Below, piece after piece: positions 26,801-36,982 of a DNA stretch of 64,000 bases. A model generated the notes under the pieces. The model was not told the origin of the DNA. It worked only from the letters and a program-made list of their open reading frames with translations, and made no database searches. A program made the translations under genes and the position numbers. Position 1 is the first letter of the stretch. Each line of letters begins with the position of its first letter. The DNA is from Sphaeramia orbicularis (lineage: Eukaryota; Chordata; Actinopteri; Kurtiformes; Apogonidae), in assembly GCF_902148855.1 (NCBI RefSeq), contig NC_043969.1, positions 25,385,211 to 25,449,210 of the forward strand, given 5' to 3'.

Positions 26801-27878
26801 GCTATCATTATTGTCTGATAAGTAATATTGGGGTTCTCAACTGAAAATACTGACTTTGAAGGAAAGTAATAATTCAAAAGATTATTACTGAACAGTTCCT
26901 TAGAGTTCAGTGTTTAGTGATTCAGATGTATTTAGGTTCTTATTACTAGAAACTATTAGAAATCCATAATGTCTTTTCCATGTAAGCAGCCAATTAATCA
27001 GTTGTTGTCTTTTCCCTGCTCCAAAGTATTTTATTTACCTCTATTTGAGTCAGCCTCTAAAAATCACAGCAGACTAATGTTTTGTCCCTCTTAGATATTT
27101 ATCATCCATTCTAGCTTTTCCAAACTTTTGGACACAGATATGGTTAGAATTGTCCAAAATAATGTGACGTGTATTTTTAGTAGTCCTTCTCAAACTTGGA
27201 GAAAACACTATAACTATGAAATGCGGAATTCCACAAACACAATTCAACACGCGCTGCAGCAACAGCAATTAAAACAGAGACCGAAGGAAAACCCTCATCA
27301 AGACCCACTGGTTTTAGCCTCTTAAATGTTACTGTAAATGCTATAATTTACATTTTGTTTCTCAGAAAAAAGTTATTTTGTAGAATGTAGAAGATTTTTC
27401 ATTTGTTTCTTAGTTTTTAGCTGAATAATTTCTTATTCTGATGAAAAGGCGGACTAACTGTAACAGTGCAGAAACATGCTTTATATTTGTCTTTATTCTA
27501 ACATGTCATTTGTTATTTGCAGCTTACAAAGACCTTCAGTCCAGAGAAAACACGAGGAATGGTGCATGGCAGCAGGAGGGCTGGCATGAGGTGGTCTATT
27601 ACACAGGTACACTCTAATACTGATGTGATTTATTATCAGACCGTTCATTAGTGTTGAGTAATAAGTGAGTTTTGTGTCAGTTTTCAGACACTGATGAAAA
27701 TGATAAGTGTCATATGGACCTCTATGAAACTCTTTTGATTTTTGGAACTTAAATCTTTATTGAGTTTTATGTAGAACTGTAACAGTAACCAAATTTCTCT
27801 GTTTTTATTCCAGTTCCACTCATTCAGCATATGGATTCCAGGATTATGATCCCAACTAAAGCTTCCCCACTGCAGTGA
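17854..27878 (+). CDS. nipsnap2: NIPSNAP2 (GBAS), mitochondrial NIPSNAP-family protein
   Basis: Ten coding exons: 17,854-17,945; 18,593-18,732; 18,825-18,870; 19,232-19,326; 20,637-20,707; 20,814-20,954; 22,915-22,946; 26,196-26,290; 27,523-27,606; 27,814-27,878. All have GT-AG junctions and join to 286 codons plus stop, the length of human NIPSNAP2. The first 30 or so residues ([20 protein letters not shown]) are basic and Ser/Ala-rich, fitting a mitochondrial targeting peptide. Then come [20 protein letters not shown], the signature [20 protein letters not shown], and the C-terminal NIPSNAP block [27 protein letters not shown]1/2 are mitochondrial proteins that mark damaged mitochondria for mitophagy when exposed on the surface. 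Retention of the [15 protein letters not shown] block and the syntenic neighbour psph favour NIPSNAP2 over NIPSNAP1. Introns 4, 6 and 7 hold transposons. The 32-nt exon 7 is bracketed by inverted MITEs. Confidence 0.95.
19507..19992. mobile_element. piggyBac-like TTAA MITE (family A), copy 2
   Basis: It lies in nipsnap2 intron 4. The left end is TTAA at 19,503-19,506 plus CGCATAAAGACCCAG. The right end GGTTCTTATGGG is followed by CTAG, a mutated TTAA. The interior matches the reverse complement of copy 1 (for example ACCATCATCTTCTACA and TGATTCACTAGTAAAACCCA), so it is inserted in the opposite orientation. Confidence 0.75.
21545..21700 (-). repeat. Teleost SINE/LINE-derived 3' fragment
   Basis: Read on the minus strand: GCTCCTAATGTGTGAGTGCT, then CTAGGTGCTGTGTGCAATAG and GATGGGTAAAATGCAGAGAC ending in a GATAATAAAGGG tail. 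This is a widespread fish repeat ending. A piece of the same sequence (CTCCTAATGTGCTATGTG, GCTAGGTACTGTGTAT) sits at about 34,396-34,440. It lies in nipsnap2 intron 6. Confidence 0.45.
21728..22083 (-). mobile_element. Tc1/mariner-like MITE (family D), copy 1
   Basis: The ends read CTACAGTTGCGGAAAAAATT and AATTTTTTCTGCGACTGAA, a decayed version of the perfect inverted ends of copy 2. It has TA at the left boundary and about 356 bp with no transposase frame. It lies in nipsnap2 intron 6, 831 bp before exon 7, and is inverted relative to copy 2. Confidence 0.75.
23513..23880 (+). mobile_element. Tc1/mariner-like MITE (family D), copy 2
   Basis: The left end TACAGTCATGGAAAAAATTA is nearly the exact inverse of the right end AATTTTTTCCGTGACTGTA. 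The 368-bp element starts and ends with TA as expected for Tc1/mariner insertion. Its interior is the reverse complement of copy 1 (shared CTCTTATGAGCTATTTTTGT and TTTGTCCAAACAAATGTA). No transposase frame. Confidence 0.85.
24418..24960 (-). mobile_element. hAT-like non-autonomous transposon (family H), copy 2
   Basis: The ends are CATTCATGTCAAACTCATTT and GTATGTTTGACACCCCTG, with internal TTCAGGGGCCACATACAG and GGGCCAGTTTTGGCCCG. It is inverted relative to copy 1. The flanking octamers (TTCACAAC and TTCTAACT) agree at only half their positions, so the target duplication has decayed or a boundary has shifted. It lies in nipsnap2 intron 7. Confidence 0.7.
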
Positions 27879-29030
27879 AATGAGATGCCTGCTGGGAACA
27901 AGTGGCACCCTTCTGAATGTCATATCTATGAAGAGAATTATTATCATGGTTTTAACCTCCTGTCAGTGCTGCCAAACATCCCCCATCTTTTCTTCTTGTT
28001 GTATTATTATCATTATTATTATTATTATTATTTTTTTTAACATTTCTCCAGGACACAGGAGGCAGAAACCCTTTGCCTGCTCTGTGTCTGCAGATAAAAT
28101 ACTCTCAGACTTGAAGGATGCACAACTTTTTTTTCCTCTTTCTGGAGTATTCTGTGTAGATTTGTTCAATCTAAACCTCCTGATGGTCATTGTGTCCAAT
28201 TATGTCCCGTGCCGCATTAATACTGGTCCATGAAGAGAGCTCATTTAAGTTCAGAACCAAAGTTACTTGAAAACAAGAGCAGCTGTGTGGTGTGTAAATG
28301 TGAGAACCGATACGACTAATAGTACTGCTGACGCTCACTGTGCTCACAGTGCAGTGGATATTTATTTATTCAGTGTAAATTTGAATTATATGTTTTAACT
28401 GTGCAAAGAAAAGTGGCACTTTAATATAAGCCATGTCAAAGCTGAGTAAAGTCAGAAATATTCTTATGTTTATTCATAAGAATTGCATTTCTGTTACAAC
28501 CAATACAGTGGTACGTCATTACAAAAGATACTGTAAAATGTAAACCTCAGATTTTATATTTTATTGAGGTCTATCATAAATATTTTTTGCAAACTACTTT
28601 CATTTCTTTTTTGTGGGTGTTCTTGAGTTTCTTGTCATGGTAATGTTGTTTTATGGTGCTGTGTTTGTATTATGGCTACTACTTTTTGTTTTTCTTGTTA
28701 AAACAGCATGACTGGTTTAAAGTTTTTAATCATCATATTTTAATGGGCATAAATTATGTATGATAAACATGTTATCTATCAATGGCTCTGTGAAGCAGAC
28801 TGCAACTTAGTGTAATATCTGATTTTACTGTACAGGAAGCATGTTTTATCTTGTTTTTCTTGAGCAGCTCAAAGGGAAAAAGTATAATGGGAAAGAAAAA
28901 ATGCCAACAGTGATTAAAATAATTCAATCATTTTTCATAGCCTGTACTTGTGTTTAATACTGAGGTTATACACCGATTTACATGGTTACAGCTTTTAGTA
29001 TCCAAACAGAATTAAAACATTCTATTGCTC
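27879..29030 (+). other. nipsnap2 3'UTR and spacer to psph
   Basis: The last exon continues past the stop at 27,876-27,878. An ATT-rich run lies at about 28,003-28,033. There is no canonical AATAAA, but ATTAAA occurs at 28,913-28,918 and near 29,011, so the transcript probably ends around 28,930-29,030. psph, on the other strand, ends at 29,316, so the two genes converge. Confidence 0.5.
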
Positions 29031-29315
29031 ATTGCACATACCATAATATGCAGGAGTTATATTAGCTTAGCCTAAGACTTTAATGCTTAAGTGCAAAAGA
29101 CACTAAAATCTCCATCCTGACTTCCATATAGACAGTTTGGTTATTTTCTAGTATAAAAATCAAAAGGAAAACGACCCCATGAAGACAAAATTGGTGTCAC
29201 TAGTGTAAACATTTTCTTGCATTAAAAAAATCTATTATATATCTAAGGAAAAATGTGCACTGGATAAAAAAATCAGCACATCCTTAGGTGCAAATATAAA
29301 AATCAGTAAGTTCTT

Positions 29316-29778
29316 TTAGATCTTCTCCAGCTCCTTCAGCAGCTCGCCGAAACTTGTGACGTACCACGAACTCCTGTCCTTAACCTGTGGCCTGGTAACG
29401 TTTCCACCGAATCCAATGAAAGCGCTCTGAGGAGAAACAAGTATAGACTAGAATGAGTTTCACTGTTTTCAGAGACATTAACCTCCCATCACACTTACAG
29501 TACATGTCAGACTTGTACAGCTGAAGGGAAAAGAGGATTAAACCTTTATTTATGAACAAATTAATGAGGAACAAAAAAAACATTACTTGGTGTTAGTGAC
29601 AACAGCATTTATTGTTATATACAACAAATTTTTTTGGTCATATGAATGATGTTGGTTCCGCTATCCTGATGTGTGTAATATTAACACAAGAGGAAATTAG
29701 TAAATAAAAAAAGTTAAGAGATTTTTTTCTGCAATGTTAGAAAAACTAACATGAAATTCTACTTCCTATCCCTTACAA

Positions 29779-29811
<33 letters not shown>

Positions 29812-32800
29812 AGAGTCAGTACATTTTAACAACAATTAAAACCTTAGTTTTAGATTAGAGATCAGTTATTAAATTCAGTGCTTTTTGAGACTTAAATTTT
29901 GTCAACACTTACAGCAGGAGGGCAGGCCTCCAGGTCAGTGGCTCCATCTCCGATCATCACCACAGTCTTGAAGCCATACTGTTCCTTCAGCATGCTGATG
30001 ACTTTTCCTTTTCCGCCACTCTCAGCAGTGGGCTGGCTCTCATCAAAACCTGCATACTCCCCTGGAAAAACACAGCTTATGTTTAGGAAAAAAAGTATCA
30101 GCATATCATCTGTGTTGGAAAACTTGAGATGATATGATTTAGATTTTGAAAATAAATCTGGGCTATTTTGTCATTAGGTTTTATGACATAAAACCTGTCT
30201 GATCTCAGGTAGGTTTAAGTCACTGACTGTGTTCACATGAACATCTGCATTTCACTAATAACCTGAACAAAGACACCTCCTGTATCCACCTCAGAAGAGA
30301 CTGACCTGATCAGAAAGAAACTTCAGTCTGGTTGGATCAGGTGGACTGAACCTATGAAGATTCAATAAACACCTGATCTGATCAGTTCTCTTTCTGTAAA
30401 TGCTCGACCCACATGGACTTTAAACAAGTCACATGATGAGTTTCCAGGACAAACACAGAAGCAGCAAAAGTAAACAGGTCTGTGGTTCATAGTACTTTTT
30501 GTTTGAGACTTTTAAAGATTTAATGCCTTGATGGTTGGTTGAGGCTCAGAATAAAAGTAAAAAAAAAAGAAAAAAAAAAGAAAAAAAAAAAGATTTTTCT
30601 TTGTCCATCTTGGTTATCTTAAAAATAAAAACTAGAAAACAGCTTCTTCTGTTATATTTTCAAAAAAAAAGTGGAAAATGTCATAATATAGATCCCAAAT
30701 TTTTTTGACATTAAATAACATCACTACCTTGTTATTTATTTATAATCTCATGTTCAACATGTAAAATATTGTTGAAATATTAGTTACTCTAAATTTTGAA
30801 ATCAAGATCTTTCCTGTATTGATTCTACAGTTATTGATCTCTTTGATTAATAATAAGTCTAAGTGTTAGTATTAATCCTTAGAAAACACATCCAAGTGTC
30901 CAGAGAGGCCAACAGACAGGAATGCAAAGTCTTGGTAATGATATAATCATATTATTTTAAATCTGTCATGCTTGCTGCATGTAAAAATAGGATTTTGAGC
31001 TCCAGTTTGCACCAGTTCATTGGAGCGGCCCATAGATGGACAGTCACTGGTTTTACTCGATTCCTAATGTCTCTTACACTCTGCATCTGTCTGCATCTCT
31101 TACCGTTGAAGTAGAACTTGAGCCGGTTGGCGTAGACGTGATGCAAAGGAATGTTTAGCTGAGTGGCCACATGTTCAACAATGCAACGGAAGCCACCTGA
31201 TATGAGGAAAACTTTGATGTTGCGCTGGTGCAAGCGGTCCACCAGTTCCCTAGAGAAAACACAGGGTTATCAGCGTTCGGCTTCCACGGATGGAGTTTCT
31301 TTTTGCACAATGGGCAGTGACAGAATGTCCATTGAACAGGGAACCTTCTCTGTGAATGCACTGTTTGTCCAAATGCAAAAACCTTCCTCCTTTTGTTATA
31401 CTTGTCTTAAAGCCTGACAGTCACTGCATACTTTTTTCTGACAAGTGAGCTTCCCAGTAGATCTGAGTGTATTTCAGTGTCTACTAAATCATATACATAC
31501 ATCAGATATAAAATAAATCCTCATGCTCTTACCTGATCCCTGGAGTCAGCTGAGGGGGGTGGTCTGTTATCAGTTTGTTAACTTGTTCTCTGGAACATCT
31601 GATGATGGAGAGACGCTCAGTCAGGGCTGTTTTAAATGTCATGGAGCCACCCATCGCTTTTCGAGTCCTGAAATATTATAGTAGCAGACGTGTCATGTTT
31701 AAATAACATACCCAGCTCTCAATCACGACAATAAAGCTACAGAAAAGTTTCCTACATAATGTGATGCACACTGCACAGATATGATATGGCACAAGAAGTC
31801 TTTGGTAGTCTTTAAGTAAAAGTGTGTCAGTATTATCAGGAAAATGTCCTTAAACCAGTGTTTTTGAATCATGGGGTTGGGACCTCATGTGGGGTTGCCT
31901 GAAATTTCTAGTAATTGATAAAAAATAAAAATTACTAATAAAAAATATATGGTGAGTTGAGAGAGACAATCACAATACATAAAAGACATGACAAACTGAA
32001 GCTGAAACTGAAGCACTGTGGTACTATTTATTTTTCAAATGTTCATTGTGGTTGGTTTAAGACGCTGCAGCTGTTTCATAATTTATAGTTTGAGTTATTG
32101 TTTGTTCAGTTTTAACTGTCAGCCTTGCAAATATAAGCTGGACTGACTGTTCATATCCTGACCAAGGAAAATAAAATTCTCACTTTGTGCAGTAACCTCA
32201 GGTTGGCTTTTCTGTCTCCGTCCATAATAATATACATTATATAGACTAAATGTCATCTAAAATTAATGTTTATTTGCAACATAGTATAGTAAACTATTAC
32301 ATGATCAAAAACAAATTAATTTTAGCAAAAAAAAAAAAAGTCTGTCTTGAATGTCTGGAGTCGCCAGAAGTTTGTGATGTTAAAATGGGGTCACGAGCCA
32401 AAAAAGGCTGGAAAGCACCCACTTAAACTATGAGAAGTAGAACTAATCATTCTACAGCAAAATGGTCCCACTATTATGTTACATTCATGTGTGTGCTCTA
32501 CTTTACTCTTGTACATGTTTATTGTAGAACTTATTTGAAGCACTCTATATACAACTGACTGGTTTAATCTACAGTGATGCATCATGCTCAATAAGATTGT
32601 GGTATTCTGAAACATTACTGTCCTGTGAGAACAGGAGGAAGTGGAAAGAACAGTTTTCTACAACTGTTAAGCTGGAGAAGGAGTAATAATGTAAATTCAA
32701 TCCAAAAAGGAAGCTTTCATTCCTCAGTTTATCACATACATTCATAAAGCTGTCAAACAAATGGAGTAAAAAGTCTAAGAATTTCATCTGATGTGCAGTG

Positions 32801-33023
32801 GAGTACAAGGTGAAAAATGCATGAAGTAGAAGTATCTCAAATGTGTACATATTACTACTGCATAAAGACAGTACAGCACGTACATTTCAGTGACTGCATC
32901 CCCTACGCCACAGAATTTGGCCAGTTCATCGATGCCCTCCTCTTTGATGACTGTGCTGTCTACATCAAAACAGACAGCTTCTGCTCTCCTGAACAGCTCC
33001 TTAGTCTGTGACTCTGTTGTCAT
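29316..33023 (-). CDS. psph: Phosphoserine phosphatase (EC 3.1.3.3)
   Basis: Five coding exons on the minus strand: 33,023-32,884; 31,667-31,533; 31,249-31,104; 30,061-29,913; 29,426-29,316. They give 226 codons plus stop (human PSPH has 225 residues). This HAD-superfamily enzyme removes phosphate from 3-phosphoserine in the last step of cytosolic L-serine synthesis. Visible motifs: AVCFDVDSTVIKEEGIDELA with the nucleophile and acid/base pair D20/D22 (DVDST, residues 20-24); motif II in FLISGGFR; ESGGKGKV; and metal-binding MIGDGATDLEACPPA. The start ATG lies just inside exon 2, after acceptor TATTTTGCAG. A non-coding first exon with a strong donor (GTAAGT) is predicted above 33,791. The gene is head to head, at a distance, with the plus-strand snoRNA host. 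A hAT element and a copy of repeat C occupy intron 2. Confidence 0.96.
31856..32420. mobile_element. hAT-like non-autonomous element (family E)
   Basis: It starts CAGTGTTTTTGAATCATGGG and ends AAAAAAGGCTGGAAAGCACCC. Flanking octamers CCTTAAAC (31,848-31,855) and ACTTAAAC (32,421-32,428) agree at 7 of 8 positions, the duplication length of hAT elements. It is 565 bp with no transposase frame, in a psph intron. The truncated relative at 991-1,432 shares the left half. Confidence 0.75.
32540..32860. repeat. Dispersed teleost repeat C, copy 3 (partial)
   Basis: Blocks shared with copies 1 and 2: TTTAATCTACAGTGATGCAT, TCAGTTTATCACATACATTC, AAAGCTGTCAAACAAATGGA and GTAGAAGTATCTCAAATGTG. It ends about 25 bp from the coding exon of psph that starts the protein. 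Confidence 0.45.
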
Positions 33024-33784
33024 TTTGCTGCAAAATAAAAAACAAACAGTAGTGTTAGTTTAAGTCAGTTAAAAACCACCTCAGTGTTTGAACCAGACTC
33101 ACAGGTTTGACTGCATGGATTTAATGCTCACACACTCATCTGACACTGAGATCTGATCTGAGGCCAAGTCTAATTGTCATCATAAGCATGGCCTTCCACT
33201 GAATTAGTTATTTTAACGTGATGTCTGTGAGCATCTGCCTGGGTTCATTGTGTGCCTAAGCCCTGTATGCAGTGCATGTCTTATATCCACTGGAGCAGCA
33301 AATACATCCATTGACTGAAATACCAAATCTGCAAACCTTAATGGACCCACAGCTCATCTCAGATAAACACGTGTCCCGTTCGGTCGAGTGACAAAAATGC
33401 GTTCCATAAAAAGAACAGTCTAAACAAACCATAGAATCAGAGGCCATTGTAGACATCTCCTGGCCATGTTGCGTCACCCCCGACGCACAGCACAGAAAAC
33501 CGCTGCCCCCAGACAAAACCCCACACAAATAAAGTCGGTTAAACAACAACACGCTTCATTTGTTTGTGATTAATCGGTAAACACCAGCTGCCATTCGGTA
33601 TCTCATCATAAATAGCACTAGCATCAGGTCAGAGGTGTTTCCTGTCACAGTTCCAGTACACTTGAACCTGAATGGAACTGTTCCCACCGGCCCTTCATCT
33701 GTCAAATGTCCCAAACCCCCCACGGTGTAAACATTAAACCAGTATAAACGGAAAAAGGCTCAAACACACAAGCTAACCTCTGGT

Positions 33785-33960
33785 ACTTACTGAAAAGGAC
33801 TGCGACAAACGGGTACTACCAGCAGTTTGAGCCGTGACCGACCCTTCAGAGGCTTCACCGACGAGGAAGAGAGGAGCTGCGAGGCACGGACCAATCAGCG
33901 GGGAGCCGGTGAAGGACCGCCCCCTTCTGTGGTACGGTACCATGACGACAGCAACGGCTA
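33785..33960 (-). promoter_or_regulatory. psph promoter and non-coding exon 1
   Basis: The minus strand shows TTTTCA|GTAAGTACC, a strong splice donor, at 33,785-33,796. A non-coding first exon therefore lies above 33,791. Farther upstream are a CCAAT box (GACCAATCAGCGGGG, 33,889-33,903) fitting NF-Y, and a GC box (ACCGCCCCC, about 33,916-33,924). There is no TATA box. Confidence 0.5.
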
Positions 33961-34063
33961 ACGGCTAACGAACAAACAGCAGATTGTTACGAAGATGAAT
34001 TTCAACTGCATAAAACAGTCATTCAGGAAAGCAATCCAAGAATCTTAGATTTGCCACTGTTAA

Positions 34064-34065
34064 TA

Positions 34066-34110
<45 letters not shown>

Positions 34111-34111
34111 T
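34064..34111. repeat. (AAT)n microsatellite
   Basis: About 15 AAT units, slightly imperfect at the edges. Confidence 0.85.
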
Positions 34112-34200
34112 GTAAATAAAATAGAATAAAGTAAAATAAAATACTATTTATTGATTGATTGATTTTTTTTTAACCAGTATCAGTTCCTTGACAAGTTACA

Positions 34201-34245
34201 TTCAATTCAATTCAATTCAATTCAATTTAATTTAATTTAATTTAA
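34201..34245. repeat. TTCAA/TTTAA pentamer array, left arm
   Basis: TTCAA units change to TTTAA units, and the last TTTAA directly abuts the CCC end of the TTAA element at 34,246. The array resumes on the far side of the element at about 35,094. Confidence 0.85.
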
Positions 34246-34527
34246 CCCTTTCATGCATGAATTATGAGAACCTTATCAAGAGTTTTTTGAGTGTTTTTTT
34301 TCCTATCAAAAACTCATAAATAAGTGTAGTCTTCTGTCAATGCCTTGACAAAGATCAGGAGTTGACCCCAGAGCCCCTTTAATGGCAGCTCACTGCTCCT
34401 AATGTGCTATGTGTTAATGCCAATGCTAGGTACTGTGTATGTATTAACCCTTTCAAGCATGAATTATGAGAACCTTGAAGAGAGTATTTTTATTCCTCTT
34501 TAGGCATGAAAAAAACAATGAGATTGA

Positions 34528-34599
<72 letters not shown>

Positions 34600-35090
34600 A
34601 ATTAACCCATTTTTCATGGAGTTACAAAAAATGGCCACTCATTTGGACACCATGTGTTTAATTTTTGATGCGAAGAAGCATGTATTTTAATGCAATATCA
34701 GAAAGTAAAACTGTGTGAAAACTATGAAACAAAAGCATTTTTAATGCAGCTAATCTAATGTTTTCTGACTTTTTATCATATTCTAGTACTAGTTCTTACT
34801 CACTTCATGGAGATAATATTTAAAAAAAAAAAACATTTTTGTTTAAGAAAACTGTTAATTTCAGTCTAATGACAACTAGCAATTGATTTACACTCAATCG
34901 TGTCACTGCAGATCAGGTTTATCAAGAGCATAAAGTTACAGTAATGGTATGAATGTCAGTGTATTATGGGATGGTGCACAAGCATCCAATCTGTCAGCTG
35001 ATATGGAACTAAAACAACAAAACCCATGAATATACAAGAGAACAGCTGTAGAATAACTGTCCACTGTAGTGACCAGTATGTATGAAAGGG
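34246..35090. mobile_element. piggyBac-like TTAA MITE (family B), compound copy 1
   Basis: CCCTTTCATGCATGAATTAT follows TTAA at 34,242-34,245. A second, near-identical head (CCCTTTCAAGCATGAATTAT) follows TTAA at 34,444-34,447. The only right end is GTATGAAAGGG at 35,090, followed by TTTG, a likely mutated TTAA. The segment therefore holds one full copy (34,448-35,090) and the first part of another, plus a piece of the SINE-like repeat seen at 21,545. It also carries an expanded (ATT)n tract at about 34,528-34,598. Confidence 0.7.
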
Positions 35091-35185
35091 TTTGATTTAA
35101 TTTAATTTAATTTAATTTAATTTAATTTAATTTCATTTCATTTCATTTCATTTCATTTCATTTTATTTCATTTTATTTTATGCAT
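35091..35185. repeat. TTTAA/TTTCA/TTTTA pentamer array, right arm
   Basis: TTTAA units grade into TTTCA and then TTTTATTTCA units. It is the continuation of the array at 34,201-34,245, now separated by the transposon insertion. Confidence 0.85.
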
Positions 35186-35214
35186 ATTTGGTTTGTTTGT
35201 GTTTTTCCCATTTT

Positions 35215-35395
35215 AGTATAGTAGTAGTAGTAGTACAGTACTTCATGTTTAATCTAGCCCCTAAAATAGCATTTTGTCTGTTTTTATTACTGTTGTATTT
35301 TATGTGTGTTTCTATGTTTTTGTAAAACACTTTGAATTGCCTTGTCTATGAATGGTGCTATACAAATAAATATGCCTTGCCTTACAATATTTACT
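35215..35395 (+). repeat. LINE/SINE 3'-end fragment
   Basis: GTAAAACACTTTGAATTGCC, TTGTCTATGAATGGTGCTAT, then ACAAATAAATATGCCTTGCC. This 3' terminus is common to several fish non-LTR elements. Only the tail is present. Confidence 0.45.
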
Positions 35396-35995
35396 TTATA
35401 GATGCATCCTCACCAGTGTTTGTTTTGCAAAAGCAAATTTTTTAAACAACACGCTCAAGAACACAAATTTGACATAAACAAATAAAAAATTAATGGGGAT
35501 GAATTTTGTGTACAGATGCCCTGTGTTAATAAGTTGTTGGTTTTTTTTAAAAACGGTATGTTAGTCACTATTTTCTTCACTAGTTATTCTTTGGTTATCT
35601 TTTGGCTATCAAATGGTTTTTACAACACCTTATAAAACAGAATATGTGTGGAAAAACGATGCTGCAAAAATAATTGAAAAGCAGGCAAAAAGAACAGAAT
35701 TGCTACATTTTATGTGTCATCAACTCTGAAGGTAGCCTGTAACATCTAAAATCATCTGGAAGATTTTAAATCATGGAAACAGCAAATATTTATGTTTCAT
35801 CATAAATATTCAGCGGAATATCTCTAACTGATAAACGTGCTAATAGTGGAAGAATGAGAAGGATTAAGATGTGATTTAAATAAAATAAAAAAAAAAAAAA
35901 AAAAAAAAAAGAAAGTACAACCTTCAGCCATCATTTACAGAAAATGCTACACTCCAGTCCAGAGGGTGGCAGTAAAGTACTTAAACCTGTTGAAG
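35396..35995. other. Spacer with poly-A tract, no gene seen
   Basis: Mostly unremarkable, with a poly-A run at about 35,886-35,911. CCAGTCCAGAGGGTGGCAGT at 35,956-35,975 resembles both a CTCF core and the start of a frequent fish repeat. I cannot separate the two readings. Confidence 0.4.
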
Positions 35996-36324
35996 AACCC
36001 TCGAAGAAGAAAGCAACGGAAAATTAGATCATCGAAGAAGAAGGTCATTAGTTAGCTTAGCTTAGTCAGCTAGTCAACCACATGGGGTCATAGCCATGGG
36101 AATCATACTGGTTTAGAATAGGCTGTTAAATATACGTTTTTGTAAAATTTTACTTGAGTAGAGAGGCAACGGCGAAAATCAGGGTGTAACTCAAGAACGA
36201 TGACATTGGTAAGATGTTCGATGCTGAAGGTGTCTTATTAATTACTGCTGTTGGATACCCACGTGAAAATGCGTTACTGAAGTACAGCATGGGGCCACAC
36301 TACTGAGCACCATCTAATTCTATG

Positions 36325-36461
36325 AATGCATGGACGAATTCTGTATTACTCCGAAAATAGTAAATGCAGTCAGACACCATGCGAAATTATTGTTTCACAC
36401 CGACTCAAAATAAGGATAAGTGCTTACCACATGCCTTATTCTTATGCTGGAGTGAACACAG
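36325..36461 (+). ncRNA. snora15: H/ACA snoRNA, SNORA15-like, copy 1
   Basis: 5' hairpin: lower stem GCATGG (36,328-36,333) with CCATGC; pocket strands ACGAATT and TCAGACA; upper stem CTGTATTACT with AGTAAATGCAG. The H box AAATTA (36,384-36,389) lies 14 nt below the upper stem. 3' hairpin: lower stem TTCAC/GTGAA; upper stem AATAAGG/CCTTATT; ACA box at 36,456-36,458, 15 nt below the upper stem. These spacings are what H/ACA guides need. The 5' pocket pairs with 18S rRNA UGUCUGG-UU-AAUUC (7 pairs with one wobble on one side, 5 on the other), placing the pseudouridine at human U1367. From memory that is the target of SNORA15 (ACA15), whose human host is CCT6A. Confidence 0.8.
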
Positions 36462-36842
36462 CTGCCCATAGCCTAGTACAGTAGTTAGAGGATGATGGTG
36501 CAACTGATCCTTCACTTTACTCATAATAGTGTAATGTGAGATTATGTTTCTATAGTTTATAAATCTGTTCCTAAAACAAAACAATGCTCATCTCAGTTTC
36601 ATTTAGTCTGTGGTGTTTTGTCAGCCTCTTACATCTACAGACATATTGAACTCATGTTTTCTTTTCTTTTGTTCTAGGTTGTTACAAAAATAGAGAGTAC
36701 AGTAAGTTGGATTGAGTTCCTCTGATCGTCAGGACACATTCTTCCATAGAGAAGAGGTAGCCAGGAATGACCTCCAGGCTCTGATGAATGGCTTTAGGAT
36801 GGTATGTAGTCACACTAGAGATTTAAACTTAAACGAACAGAT

Positions 36843-36982
36843 GAAGCATGGATGAATTCTGTTCCAGCTGATCTGTGGTGGATACAGTCAGACACCATGC
36901 TAAAGCATCATCTCATTTCTTCTAAATGTCTGGATGAGTGTCACCCTCATACTCACCCACTTCTATAAGAATGCGTACAGTG
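36843..36982 (+). ncRNA. snora15: H/ACA snoRNA, SNORA15-like, copy 2
   Basis: 5' hairpin: lower stem GCATGG (36,846-36,851) with CCATGC; pocket strands ATGAATT and TCAGACA; upper stem CTGTTCCA with TGGATACAG. The H box AAAGCA (36,902-36,907) again lies 14 nt below the upper stem. 3' hairpin: lower stem CATTTCTT/AAGAATG; upper part TGG..GAGT with ACTC..CCA; ACA at 36,977-36,979. Relative to copy 1 both sides of the upper stem changed together while the pocket strands stayed almost fixed, as expected of a functional guide. The predicted target is the same 18S U1367. The 3' hairpin is unlike that of copy 1. Confidence 0.78.

Noticed and set aside
33256-33552. Cys-rich 98-codon frame on the minus strand upstream of psph
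   Set aside because: It lies in the psph intron between the predicted non-coding exon and the first coding exon. No domain, signal peptide or splice context supports a gene.
34453-34638. Frame encoding a poly-Asn run
   Set aside because: It is a translation of the (ATT)n microsatellite inside a MITE.
36287-36296. GCATGGGGCC as the start of a third snoRNA hairpin
   Set aside because: It has no CCATGC partner of its own before the copy 1 hairpin and no pocket sequence.
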